From the NCBI RefSeq assembly GCF_000243335.1, contig NZ_JH597773.1, positions 1,385,989 through 1,449,988 on the forward strand: a DNA stretch of 64,000 bases, in the 5' to 3' direction. The notes beneath the pieces were generated by a model. The model ran no database searches. It was not told the DNA's origin and was given only the letters and a program-made list of their open reading frames with translations. The position numbers and the translations under genes are program-made. Source of the DNA: Leptonema illini DSM 21528. Its GTDB lineage: Bacteria > Spirochaetota > Leptospiria > Leptospirales > Leptonemataceae. Below, piece after piece: positions 1-8,736 of the stretch; within the stretch, counting starts at the first letter, position 1; each line of letters starts with the position of its first letter.

Positions 1-827
1 GCTATTTCATCGACGAGGCGGGCGCCATTCCCGCTCTGCGTTTCGCACACCGCCTGATCCAGCTGCCGACGGGTATCATCGGAGTGGCGCTTTCGACGAC
101 GATCCTTCCCGCGCTTGCCGGGTTAATCCGTTCCGGAGAAAATCATCGCAGCGCCTTTGAGGTCGTCGAGGCCGTCGGCTTCGCCCTCTTTCTCACTGTG
201 CCGGCCGCTTTTGGGTTTCTCTTTCTTGGCCCCTGGATTATACACCTGCTCTTTCACGGAGGCGAGTGGACGCTTTACTCCACCTATCTGACATGGTCGG
301 CTCTTCAGTTCTACGCCCTTGCCATCCCGATCTATAGCTTCAATAAGATCCTGACGTCTTCGTTTTACGCCTATCAGGACACAAAGACGCCGGTGAAGAT
401 CCTGTTCCTCACCGTTGCCGTTAACCTGGCGTGCAATCTTGTTCTGATCGGCCCGCTCAAGCAGGGCGGACTGGCCCTGAGCACGGCGATCAGCTCCACG
501 GTGAATTTCCTGCTTCTGAACAGAGCTTTAAAGAAGAAGATGGGAGCGCTTCCTTATGCCGATCTCGGTCGTTCGCTTCTGGGGCTGGCTCCGGCTATCC
601 TGTTGCTGCTTGGCCTGCTTCTTGGCCTCAGCTATTTCATGCCGTATCCGATGACCGACGTGCCCGATGCGTCGCTTCATGCCGATCTGCCGTACTCGAA
701 GGCGGTTCTTGTCGTCGGATTGGGTGCGGGCCTTGGAGCTGTGCTCTATCTGGTGACGGCCCATCTGACCGGCGCTGCGCAGATGCGCATTATCAGCGAT
801 ATGTTGCGTCGTCGATTTGGAAAGTGA
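1..827 (+). CDS. murJ: Lipid II flippase MurJ, C-terminal part (5' end outside window)
   Basis: The reading frame is already open at base 3 and ends in TGA at 825-827, so only about the last 274 codons are present. MurJ (MviN) is a multi-spanning inner-membrane protein of the MOP superfamily that flips lipid II to the periplasmic face for peptidoglycan synthesis. The visible part begins with the family stretch 'RFAHRLIQLPTGIIGVALS' followed by several hydrophobic segments and a short basic C-terminus (RRRFGK). An internal start would cut through the conserved region, so the gene must begin upstream of the window. It is on the same strand as the next gene, 109 bases away; no clear terminator separates them. 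Confidence 0.88.
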   Translation, partial: YFIDEAGAIPALRFAHRLIQLPTGIIGVALSTTILPALAGLIRSGENHRSAFEVVEAVGFALFLTVPAAFGFLFLGPWIIHLLFHGGEWTLYSTYLTWSALQFYALAIPIYSFNKILTSSFYAYQDTKTPVKILFLTVAVNLACNLVLIGPLKQGGLALSTAISSTVNFLLLNRALKKKMGALPYADLGRSLLGLAPAILLLLGLLLGLSYFMPYPMTDVPDASLHADLPYSKAVLVVGLGAGLGAVLYLVTAHLTGAAQMRIISDMLRRRFGK

Positions 828-936
828 ACGCCTGTTTGGTTATGAAAAAATGCTTGTTCGAAAATCGTTCTGCTTGCATCTTGTAATGGCTATGCTTACC
901 CTGACGTAAGCTTTTCAAATAGAGACGGGGGAGAAC

Positions 937-2463
937 ATGAACGCAGGTACCGTTGAGACCGCTGAGCGACATCGCGTCGCCGCAAACCTTGAAGAATTCA
1001 TCAATCGCAATCCGGCAACGGGGGAGGAGATCGGCCGCCATCCCGTACTTATGGCCGGCGAGGTCGAGGCCCTGCTTGAGCGCGCCGAGAAGGCGTCCGT
1101 AAGCTGGGGAGCGCTACCGGCGAAGGAGCGAGCGAAACATCTGCGTCGCTTTCGCAAGCAGATCGTTCGCGACATGGACGAGATCGTCGATACGATCTGC
1201 GCCGAAACGGGCAAGACGAAGATGGACGGCGTCTTCGAGATCTTCACCGTCGCCGAGCATGTGAAATACATGGAAAAATACGGTGCTGCTTATCTGAAAG
1301 ACGAGCCGCGCAGCACGGGCCTTTACAAAAATAAGAAGGCGTGGGTAACCTTTCAGCCTAAAGGCGTGATCGGCATCATTAGCCCCTGGAATTATCCGTT
1401 TATTCTGACGGCCGGTCCGATCGCTCAGGCGCTCATGGCGGGCAATACGGTCGTTGTGAAGCCTTCCGAGGTGACGCCGGCGACGACGCTGAAGATGCGC
1501 GAGATCGCCGATCGGGCGGGGCTTCCGGCCGACGTCTTTCTTGTGGCAACGGGTGACGGTCGCACCGGTCAGGCCATCGTTGAATCGCCGCGCACGAAGA
1601 TGATCTGCTTTACGGGCTCGACGGCGACGGGGCGCAAGATCGCAGAGATATGCGGTCGTATGCTCAAGCCCGTTCTGCTGGAGCTGGGCGGCAAAGATCC
1701 GATGATTGTGCTTGATGACGCTCCGCTTGAGCGTGCCACTCATGCCGCTCTGTGGGGAGGCATGTCGAACTCCGGTCAGACGTGTATCTCTGTGGAGCGC
1801 GTCCTTGTGCACGAGAAGGTGAAGGATCGTTTTATAGAGCTTCTTCAAAAGAACATCGTGAATCTGAAGCAGGGCGTCCAGTCCGAGCATCCGAGCGTCG
1901 GCTCGATGGCCTTTGATAAACAGTTAGGCATCGTGCTCGATCATATCGACGAGGCGAAAAGCAAAGGCGCCCGCATCGTCGCCGGCGGAAACCGCAATGT
2001 GCGTTATCCGCGGGGACTTTTTATCGAACCGACAATCGTCGTCGTTAACGATTCGAATCTTAAAGTCTGGAAGGACGAGACGTTCGGTCCGGTGATCGCA
2101 CTGCGCACGTTCTCGACCGACGCCGAGGCCATCGACATGGCGAACGACTCGGTGTATGGCCTGAACGGATCGGTCTGGTCGAAGAATAAAGGCCGCGCTC
2201 GCAAGATCGCCCGCCAGATTCGAAGCGGATGTCTCTGTATCAATGACGTGATGGCGAACTACATCCTCAGCGATCTTCCGTTCGGAGGGCAGAAAGAGAG
2301 CGGTATGGGCCGTGTCTACGGTCGTGAAGGGTTGCGTGCCTTTACCGATCTGCAATCCGTCATGGAAGACCGCTTCACGATGACCCGTGAGCTGTGGTGG
2401 TTCCCCTACAGCGAGAAGATCGAGAATCTGTTTCGCAAGGCGACCCGTCTGCTTTTCGGTTAA
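937..2463 (+). CDS. NAD(P)-dependent aldehyde dehydrogenase
   Basis: A 508-residue ALDH-superfamily enzyme that oxidises an aldehyde to the carboxylic acid using NAD(P)+. The cofactor-binding segment (SPWNYPF, then VVKPSEVTP) lies near residues 150-190 and FTGSTATGRKI near 230-240. The catalytic glutamate is E249 in LELGGKDP and the nucleophile is C283 in SGQTCISVERV. The C-terminal PFGGQKESGMGR segment is also typical. The last 30 residues are aromatic and basic (LWWFPYSEK...RLLFG) and might touch the membrane, as in fatty-aldehyde dehydrogenases; that is inference. The ATG start has a purine-rich GGGGGAG ribosome site a few bases upstream. Substrate cannot be told from sequence; medium-chain or fatty aldehyde and succinate semialdehyde are alternatives. 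Confidence 0.9.
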   Translation: MNAGTVETAERHRVAANLEEFINRNPATGEEIGRHPVLMAGEVEALLERAEKASVSWGALPAKERAKHLRRFRKQIVRDMDEIVDTICAETGKTKMDGVFEIFTVAEHVKYMEKYGAAYLKDEPRSTGLYKNKKAWVTFQPKGVIGIISPWNYPFILTAGPIAQALMAGNTVVVKPSEVTPATTLKMREIADRAGLPADVFLVATGDGRTGQAIVESPRTKMICFTGSTATGRKIAEICGRMLKPVLLELGGKDPMIVLDDAPLERATHAALWGGMSNSGQTCISVERVLVHEKVKDRFIELLQKNIVNLKQGVQSEHPSVGSMAFDKQLGIVLDHIDEAKSKGARIVAGGNRNVRYPRGLFIEPTIVVVNDSNLKVWKDETFGPVIALRTFSTDAEAIDMANDSVYGLNGSVWSKNKGRARKIARQIRSGCLCINDVMANYILSDLPFGGQKESGMGRVYGREGLRAFTDLQSVMEDRFTMTRELWWFPYSEKIENLFRKATRLLFG

Positions 2464-2472
2464 TGGACCGTT

Positions 2473-2508
2473 TTAACGCCTGCTCGCAGTCTTGCGAACA
2501 GGCGTTAA
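2473..2508 (+). terminator. Strong hairpin after aldehyde dehydrogenase gene
   Basis: TTAACGCCTGCTCGCA pairs with TGCGAACAGGCGTTAA around the loop GTCT, a 16-bp stem with one G-T wobble or mismatch. It begins nine bases after the dehydrogenase stop codon. There is no long T-run, so a factor-assisted or atypical terminator is possible. Confidence 0.65.
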
Positions 2509-2515
2509 GAATCGA

Positions 2516-2538
2516 AGCGCCGGTAGCATGCCGGCGCT
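2516..2538 (+). terminator. Second GC-rich hairpin upstream of uvrA
   Basis: AGCGCCGG and CCGGCGCT form a perfect 8-bp stem with loop TAGCATG, immediately after the first hairpin and 43 bases before the uvrA start. It could be a tandem terminator or lie in the uvrA leader. Confidence 0.45.
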
Positions 2539-2581
2539 AATTCGAGCTGCCACGAATCGGGCCTCGTGAAAACCTGGCCCT

Positions 2582-5389
2582 ATGGCAGAGAGTCGTAAAG
2601 GGCCGGATTCTATTCGCATCCAGGGTGCGCGAGAGCATAATCTCAAAAACATCAGCATCGACATCCCCCGCAACCGCTTCGTCGTGATCACCGGCGTTTC
2701 GGGCTCGGGTAAGTCATCGTTAGCCTTCGATACGATCTATGCCGAAGGGCAGCGCCGCTACGTCGAATCGCTTTCATCGTATGCCCGCCAGTTTCTGGGG
2801 CAGATGGAGAAGCCCGACGTCGATCTGATAGAAGGCCTGAGCCCTGCCATCTCCATCGAACAGAAGACGACGCACCGCAACCCGCGCTCCACCGTCGGAA
2901 CGGTGACCGAGATCTATGACTACTTTCGATTGCTTTTCGGCCGTGTCGGCAAGCCTCACTGCCATCAATGCGGACGTCCCGTTGAGGCGGCCGGCGTCGA
3001 TCAGATCCTCGATCGCATCCTTGATTTTCGCGAAGGAACGAAGATTCAGCTGCTCGCTCCGCTGATTCAGAATAAAAAAGGCGAGCATAAAGAGATCTTC
3101 CAGACGGCTCTGAAGAACGGCTTCCTGCGCATGCGCGTCGACGGCACGATTCAGGAGATCACCGGCGACGAAGAGCTTGCGAAAATGAAGAAGCATACGC
3201 TCGATCTTGTCGTCGACCGTCTTGTAATCCGCGACGGCATCCGTTCGCGCATGGCCGATTCTGTTGAGACGGCTCTTCGCGAAGGAGCGGGCAGCCTCAT
3301 CGTAATCGAACAGGCTCCCGACGCCGACGAGAAAGAGCATCTGTATTCTACAAGGCTTTATTGCGCACATTGTGAGATCTCGTTACCCGAAGTGAAGCCG
3401 GCAAGCTTCTCGTTCAACTCTCCACTTGGCGCATGCCCGACGTGCGACGGCCTCGGCCATCTGATGGAATTCGACGAAGCCCTTGTCGTGCCCGATCCAT
3501 CGTTATCGATCCTCGACGGTGCGCTGGCCCCCTGGAGCTCCGGAAAGAACTTCTGGTATCTCGAACTACTGCAAGATCTCTCGCTGAAGCTTGATTTTCA
3601 TCCTCATACGCCCTTTGGCAAGCTCTCAGCCCGCCATAAAAAGGCCATCCTCTACGGCTACGAAGAAGGAGGACATCGCGTCTTTGAAGGCGTGATCCCG
3701 AATCTGCAGCGGCGCTTTCGCGAGACGAAATCCGACGATATGCGGGAATGGATGCAGAAGTTCATGTCCGAAAGTCCGTGCCCCGATTGCAAGGGCAAGC
3801 GACTGCGTCCGGAATCGCTGGCGGTTAAATTCGGCGGGGAGAGTATCGATCGTCTTGTCGATCGCAACGTGCGCGAGCTGATCGGATTCTTCGAGAAAGT
3901 GAAGCTTACAAAGACTGAAGAAAAGATCGCCGACCGTGTATTAAAGGAGATTCGCGAAAGGCTGGGCTTTCTGAATAACGTCGGAGTCGGCTATCTGACG
4001 CTTTCGCGCGCCGCCGGTACGCTTTCCGGCGGCGAGGCGCAGCGCATCCGTCTGGCCACGCAGATCGGCTCCGCCCTTTCCGGCGTGCTTTATGTGCTTG
4101 ATGAGCCTTCGATCGGTCTTCATCAACGCGATAACGCAAAGCTGCTTGCTACGCTGAAAAGCCTTCGCGACAGAGGCAATACCGTCATCGTCGTCGAGCA
4201 CGACGAAGAGACGATGGAAGAGGCCGACTGGCTTATTGATCTCGGTCCGGGCGCCGGCGTTCACGGCGGACAGGTTGTGGCCGAGGGCATGCCGAAGGCC
4301 GTCGCCCAAAATACAAAGAGCGTCACAGGCCAGTATCTTTCGGGCAAAAAGAAGATCGAGATCCCGAAAGAGCGTCGCCCCGGGAACGGCAAATCCATCG
4401 TCGTTGAAGGGGCGATCGAGAATAACCTGAAAGGCATCGATGCCGAATTCCCTCTCGGCATGATGATCTGCGTCACCGGCGTTTCGGGGTCCGGAAAGTC
4501 GACTCTGGTTAACGACATTCTGTTAAAGTACGTGCAGCATAAACTGTATAAGTCGCGGGTGAAGATCGGTAAACATAAGGCGATTAAAGGCCTCTCGGGC
4601 ATCGAGCGCGTCATCGCCATCGATCAGGAGCCCATCGGACGCACTCCGCGATCGAATCCGGCTACCTATACGGGGCTTTTTACGCCGATCCGTGAGCTTT
4701 TCTCTGAACTGCCCGAGGCGAAGCTTCGCGGATACAAGCCCGGTCGCTTCAGCTTTAACGTCGCCGGCGGACGCTGCGAGAACTGTCAGGGAGCCGGCAT
4801 CCTGCGTATCGAGATGCACTTTTTGCCCGACGTCTACGTCACCTGCGACGTCTGTCAGGGAAAGCGGTTTAACCGAGAAACGCTCGAGGTTAAGTATAAA
4901 GGTAAATCCATCTTTGATGTGCTGGAAATGACCGTTGAAGATGCGATCGGCTTCTTCGAGAACATCCCTTCGGTCAGTGCGAAACTGAAAACACTCGAAC
5001 AGGTCGGCATGGACTATATTCGCCTGGGGCAGGCGGCCACGACATTATCGGGCGGCGAGGCGCAGCGCATTAAGCTGGCCACCGAGCTTTCGCGCAGATC
5101 AGACGGCAAGAGCCTGTACATCCTCGACGAGCCGACGACGGGCCTGCACTTTGAAGATATTCGCAAGCTGCTGCACGTTCTTCATGAACTGGTGGAGCGC
5201 GGCAATTCCATGATCATCATCGAGCATAACCTCGACGTCATCAAAACGGCGGACTGGATCATCGACCTTGGCCCCGAAGGCGGCGACGAAGGCGGCGAGA
5301 TCCTGGCCGCCGGAACTCCCGAAGAGCTGGCCGAGGTAAAGAAAAGCCATACGGGTATCTATTTAAAGAAGATCCTGAAGAAGCGGTAA
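2582..5389 (+). CDS. uvrA: UvrABC excision nuclease subunit A
   Basis: A 935-residue protein of normal UvrA length, the damage-sensing ABC-type ATPase of nucleotide excision repair; it loads UvrB on damaged DNA as a dimer. Two ABC cassettes are visible: Walker [10 protein letters not shown] at residues 38-46 and a second GVSGSGKST near 640. Signature LSGGEAQR occurs twice, and the Walker B regions read [11 protein letters not shown] and [11 protein letters not shown]. Zinc modules are present: CAHC...CPTC near 260-290 and CENC...CDVC near 730-765. The ATG at 2582 begins [10 protein letters not shown] directly before the conserved [14 protein letters not shown]. The ribosome site is weak. It stands alone between the dehydrogenase and the AT-rich island; a LexA box was not found. 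Confidence 0.97.
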   Translation: MAESRKGPDSIRIQGAREHNLKNISIDIPRNRFVVITGVSGSGKSSLAFDTIYAEGQRRYVESLSSYARQFLGQMEKPDVDLIEGLSPAISIEQKTTHRNPRSTVGTVTEIYDYFRLLFGRVGKPHCHQCGRPVEAAGVDQILDRILDFREGTKIQLLAPLIQNKKGEHKEIFQTALKNGFLRMRVDGTIQEITGDEELAKMKKHTLDLVVDRLVIRDGIRSRMADSVETALREGAGSLIVIEQAPDADEKEHLYSTRLYCAHCEISLPEVKPASFSFNSPLGACPTCDGLGHLMEFDEALVVPDPSLSILDGALAPWSSGKNFWYLELLQDLSLKLDFHPHTPFGKLSARHKKAILYGYEEGGHRVFEGVIPNLQRRFRETKSDDMREWMQKFMSESPCPDCKGKRLRPESLAVKFGGESIDRLVDRNVRELIGFFEKVKLTKTEEKIADRVLKEIRERLGFLNNVGVGYLTLSRAAGTLSGGEAQRIRLATQIGSALSGVLYVLDEPSIGLHQRDNAKLLATLKSLRDRGNTVIVVEHDEETMEEADWLIDLGPGAGVHGGQVVAEGMPKAVAQNTKSVTGQYLSGKKKIEIPKERRPGNGKSIVVEGAIENNLKGIDAEFPLGMMICVTGVSGSGKSTLVNDILLKYVQHKLYKSRVKIGKHKAIKGLSGIERVIAIDQEPIGRTPRSNPATYTGLFTPIRELFSELPEAKLRGYKPGRFSFNVAGGRCENCQGAGILRIEMHFLPDVYVTCDVCQGKRFNRETLEVKYKGKSIFDVLEMTVEDAIGFFENIPSVSAKLKTLEQVGMDYIRLGQAATTLSGGEAQRIKLATELSRRSDGKSLYILDEPTTGLHFEDIRKLLHVLHELVERGNSMIIIEHNLDVIKTADWIIDLGPEGGDEGGEILAAGTPEELAEVKKSHTGIYLKKILKKR

Positions 5390-5489
5390 ATACCGTGTTG
5401 CAATGCCGGAGGCGCGGAGAAGGACTTTCCCCATTGAAGCACAAGGTGTATTTTTTTTAGAGACAATCGTCATGACAAGGGGAAATAAG

Positions 5490-7022
5490 CTATGATTTTC
5501 GAGATCTTTTTCTAACACTCTTCTTCCTATATGATTTCTTTGTGCTATAGGCTCTACCTTGGATGAGATTAAGGTAACTTCTAAATACGAAAGGGATCCA
5601 ATATTCTTTGTTCGAACCTCTTCTTTCGAAAAATCCAATACGAGAAAGGTCATTCGCTATCGTTTCCGCCTCTGCTTTCGATTTGTTTAGAAGTCTTGCC
5701 AAAGTATCTTTGCTATGATCGCTTTTTTGGTTTCTGAACATTTCTATAGTGCCCCTAAAGCTGGGATATTCCGCAAAGTATGTTTGTTCGATTAGTGCTT
5801 TGGAAACAGGTTTCAAAGCTGCTCGAAATGCGGCTGGCCCAATCAATTGATTACCACTTGGGACATCACCTGTGCGCTCTATTATTTTGATCTGCTCGGA
5901 TCTGGCTTCATTTAGAAGGTGAATTATTTCTCGGGGTGAATAGTTTGGATGAGCACTTTTGGTTCGGGAGAGAATCCAATCAAATGTGCTAGGCTTATTT
6001 CGACCACTATCGATTTGCTTGGGGAATACTGTATTGAAGAGCGATCGTTGCCTTCTATAGGCGAGAGCATTGATCTGTTGGTATTCGTCGATAGAACATA
6101 GCCTCCGTACTAAATTTGAGCGGAATGTTCTGTTTAAAATGAGTAGTAAAAGATCATCCGTTGTCCATTCGATAGTCTGAGTATTTGTGACGTGGCTTGC
6201 CTCTGTGAAGCCTTCAGAAGTGATTTGCGCCCAGATATCGGATCGCAAAAAGAGCTTTATCTTGACGTTTTCATACTGCCGAAAGTTTAGATAGGTCCGG
6301 ATCAACCCTTTGATCGCATTACTCTCGAGTTCAGGTGAGTCCACAAAAGCAACATCAAGTCTGTCGAGTGCGATCCAAAAGACGATCCCCTTTTTCTTGG
6401 CTGTTGCAGAAAGCTGCCGCAGTAGATCATTGATTTCGTCGCTACGTACTGTCTTCCAGAAAGGTAATAAGCGTAGAGCGATCTTAAAATATTGTTCCCA
6501 GCCACCATCATTGCCTGCCGAAAGTCTGTTGCCTACTTCAAAAGAATCGGGGGGTCTTATTGATTTTACTAGAAGTTGTGCCCTGCGAAATATATCCAAG
6601 ACTGACATCTTGCTTGAGAATAAACCTAAATTTCTGAGGCGTCGAACTTCTTTCGAGTGGATTTTCCGCTGATTCAGTTCTTTGGCAATCAATCCGGCAA
6701 AATACAAGCTCCAAAGGTCTATGAAGTTAGAAATTGATGTGGGTGGCTCCCTTTTTAATTCACTAAAAACAGGCTCACCTTTGAAACTGTCGGCACTGAT
6801 TAAGCAAATTGATTTTCTTTCGAGCTGTTCTTTCCTTTTGTTGAGCAGAAGGTAAATTGCACTTTTTCCACTCCCTTTATAGCCATAAACAATATCAATT
6901 TTACCTGAAAACAGCTTTTGCCATATATCGGTTTCGATGAAGTAGTCGGCAAGGATATCAGTTTCTTCTTCTGCTACTCTCGATCCAAAATCCAGTGAAT
7001 TTATTATTTCCCTTTTTTCCAT
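5490..7022 (-). CDS. P-loop ATPase, probably Sll1717 family
   Basis: A 510-residue protein with Walker A GYKGSGKS at residues 47-54, preceded by the segment AEEETDILADYFIETDIW that I associate with the Sll1717-type P-loop ATPase family, and a Walker B candidate VFWIALDRLD at 214-223 followed by KLFLRSDIW around 257-264. The C-terminus is very basic (KKSVRKRSRKS), suggesting nucleic-acid contact. No nuclease or membrane domain was recognised. The family is common in variable genome regions and relatives are often suspected of phage defence, but function here is unknown. Base composition is clearly more AT-rich than every neighbouring gene, which points to recent acquisition. The ATG has no good ribosome site, and no in-frame start lies upstream before a stop. 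Confidence 0.7.
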   Translation of the reverse strand: MEKREIINSLDFGSRVAEEETDILADYFIETDIWQKLFSGKIDIVYGYKGSGKSAIYLLLNKRKEQLERKSICLISADSFKGEPVFSELKREPPTSISNFIDLWSLYFAGLIAKELNQRKIHSKEVRRLRNLGLFSSKMSVLDIFRRAQLLVKSIRPPDSFEVGNRLSAGNDGGWEQYFKIALRLLPFWKTVRSDEINDLLRQLSATAKKKGIVFWIALDRLDVAFVDSPELESNAIKGLIRTYLNFRQYENVKIKLFLRSDIWAQITSEGFTEASHVTNTQTIEWTTDDLLLLILNRTFRSNLVRRLCSIDEYQQINALAYRRQRSLFNTVFPKQIDSGRNKPSTFDWILSRTKSAHPNYSPREIIHLLNEARSEQIKIIERTGDVPSGNQLIGPAAFRAALKPVSKALIEQTYFAEYPSFRGTIEMFRNQKSDHSKDTLARLLNKSKAEAETIANDLSRIGFFERRGSNKEYWIPFVFRSYLNLIQGRAYSTKKSYRKKSVRKRSRKS

Positions 7023-7338
7023 GCGATCACTGCTGACGGTAGATTATTGGATGTACCTCCATTATAGGCTATATTTGTCAATAAAAACAATGTGGATGAT
7101 TCAGGATACTTCTGTAGATCGTAAATTCAATATCAGAAAACAATTTTGAGGACCTCCTATTGTCTGACCTGATAGTTTGAGTGAAATGAAAGTGCAATGG
7201 AATTATGTGGCGTGGTTGCTGTGTGCGTGTTTTGTCCCACCATTTCGGTATTGATTATTGGATCATTAAGGTCGGTGTCATTATCTTCATCTTACAGAAA
7301 CTATTGACATCCTGACATCATATCTTACCCTATCTGCC
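7023..7338. other. Divergent AT-rich intergenic region
   Basis: 316 bases between two divergent genes. It carries the minus-strand ATPase promoter and, on the plus strand, TTGACA at 7304-7309 with TACCCT at 7326-7331 (16-base spacer). Initiation from the latter would begin at about the ATG at 7339, giving a leaderless message; that gene indeed has no ribosome site. No ORF of interest, terminator or clear repeat was seen between 7090 and 7300. Confidence 0.4.
7061..7090 (-). promoter_or_regulatory. Promoter of the P-loop ATPase gene
   Basis: On the minus strand TTGTTT (7090-7085) and a perfect TATAAT (7066-7061) are separated by 18 bases, a sigma-70 type promoter about 40 bases upstream of the ATG at 7022. 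A TTGACA also lies just 9 bases before the TATAAT, too close to act as its -35 element. This is the best promoter match seen in the window. Confidence 0.6.
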
Positions 7339-8658
7339 ATGAAATGGGTCCCTCTCTATCTTCTTTTGCTTACGCCGTTTTCTCTGCCGGCACAGACGTT
7401 TCAGATCGTTCAGACGATCGACGCATGTCGAGCCCTTCAACCGTTGCAGGTCATACCCGATGTGGCTTCTTTTTCGGATGGCTACGCCGGCTTCTGTATG
7501 TTTGATACGCAAACCCGACGACTGCACCGGGTGAAGCTCTTTGAAATGGCAGGAATGGAAGCGCCGCCGAATGCGGTAGGCAAGGAGCGCTGGAAGTTAT
7601 ACAACGAGAATCGGCTGTGGGATCTAAAAGACTCGACACCCGTCTTCTTCGATCGTGATAAAGAGACGGTCACCGTTTTAATCCGAACGACCCGTTACCG
7701 GTTAAAGAACGAGGGATCTCCTCGTTGCCCCGGAAGCGACGAGATCGCTCTTTTTGCGAAAGAGCATGAGAGATGGTACTGCGGCAGCACGCGCAAATTC
7801 CTGAACACTGAAGATTACATTGTCCAGGTCAATCACGCAGCCCTTTATACGTTCGATCTCAAAGGCAGACGCTTGATTGAAACGGCGCCTCTTCCGGCGA
7901 CGAACGATGAATTGATCGGCATCACCGGCCGAAGAACGGTCTGGCAGGAGCCCGTCTACTTTTATAAAACGATCACGCCGGAGGGACGGACGCGAGGACA
8001 GTTTCGTATTACGATCGCCGGAGCAGGCGAAGATCTGCAGCAGTTTGAGATCGAGGCCAGCGTCCGCGATAAGAACATTCTCGGCTTCGACGGTTATTCG
8101 TTGCAGGCCGAGGTAACGCCCGATGGTAAGACGGTCCTTGCCTGGGAGTATGACGAATTGAACACACCGAAGGCGGGCTTTCTCGTCAATCCCCAGGCCG
8201 AAGGCTTTGTCATTTCTCTTGAAACAGGCAAGGCTCTTCGCGTGCCGATTCCGGTGACGGCCTACGGACGCTATGTGGACCGCATGTATAACAGGCTCGT
8301 CATCGGTAGCAATCAGACCGGTATGCTGTATGGCTATGATCTTGATACGGGTGCCCAATCGACTCCCGTATTCTCGGGCGTTTCCATATTCCTGATCACG
8401 ACCAATCCGACGAAGGATAAGCTGTTTGTCTTTTCGAAATCGGGTGTGGCCGTGCATGATAGAAAGACCTTGCAGAAGCTGAAGACGATTCCCTTGAAGA
8501 TGATCTTTCCCGGGGCGACGATGCTGCTTGCCGCCGAGGATTACTTTCTCTCAAGTGACGGGAAGGTTCTGATTACGGGAAAAATAAAAACGCAGAACGG
8601 CTACACGTCCTCTGATATTGAAAATGGCGGCTTTCATGTAATCGAGATAAAAGACTGA
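7339..8658 (+). CDS. Secreted protein of unknown function, propeller-like
   Basis: A 439-residue protein with a cleavable signal peptide (MKWVPLYLLLLTPFSLPAQ), so probably periplasmic or exported. I do not recognise a family. The mature part is rich in short beta-type segments, with phrases such as YDLDTGAQSTP, LFVFSKSGVAVHDRKTLQKLK and LIETAPLPATNDELIG that resemble blades of a YVTN or WD-like beta-propeller; this is inference from pattern only. Several cysteines are in the first half (C34, FCMFD, SPRCPG, RWYCGS). Composition returns to the GC-rich norm of the window. The start has no ribosome site; see the intergenic entry on possible leaderless transcription. Confidence 0.7.
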   Translation: MKWVPLYLLLLTPFSLPAQTFQIVQTIDACRALQPLQVIPDVASFSDGYAGFCMFDTQTRRLHRVKLFEMAGMEAPPNAVGKERWKLYNENRLWDLKDSTPVFFDRDKETVTVLIRTTRYRLKNEGSPRCPGSDEIALFAKEHERWYCGSTRKFLNTEDYIVQVNHAALYTFDLKGRRLIETAPLPATNDELIGITGRRTVWQEPVYFYKTITPEGRTRGQFRITIAGAGEDLQQFEIEASVRDKNILGFDGYSLQAEVTPDGKTVLAWEYDELNTPKAGFLVNPQAEGFVISLETGKALRVPIPVTAYGRYVDRMYNRLVIGSNQTGMLYGYDLDTGAQSTPVFSGVSIFLITTNPTKDKLFVFSKSGVAVHDRKTLQKLKTIPLKMIFPGATMLLAAEDYFLSSDGKVLITGKIKTQNGYTSSDIENGGFHVIEIKD

Positions 8659-8736
8659 TGTTGCGGCGGTTTAAAGATTAGATTTCTCCGTGAAAGGCGA
8701 TTGACAGCGGCGTCTCATGCTGCATCTTACCTCGCT

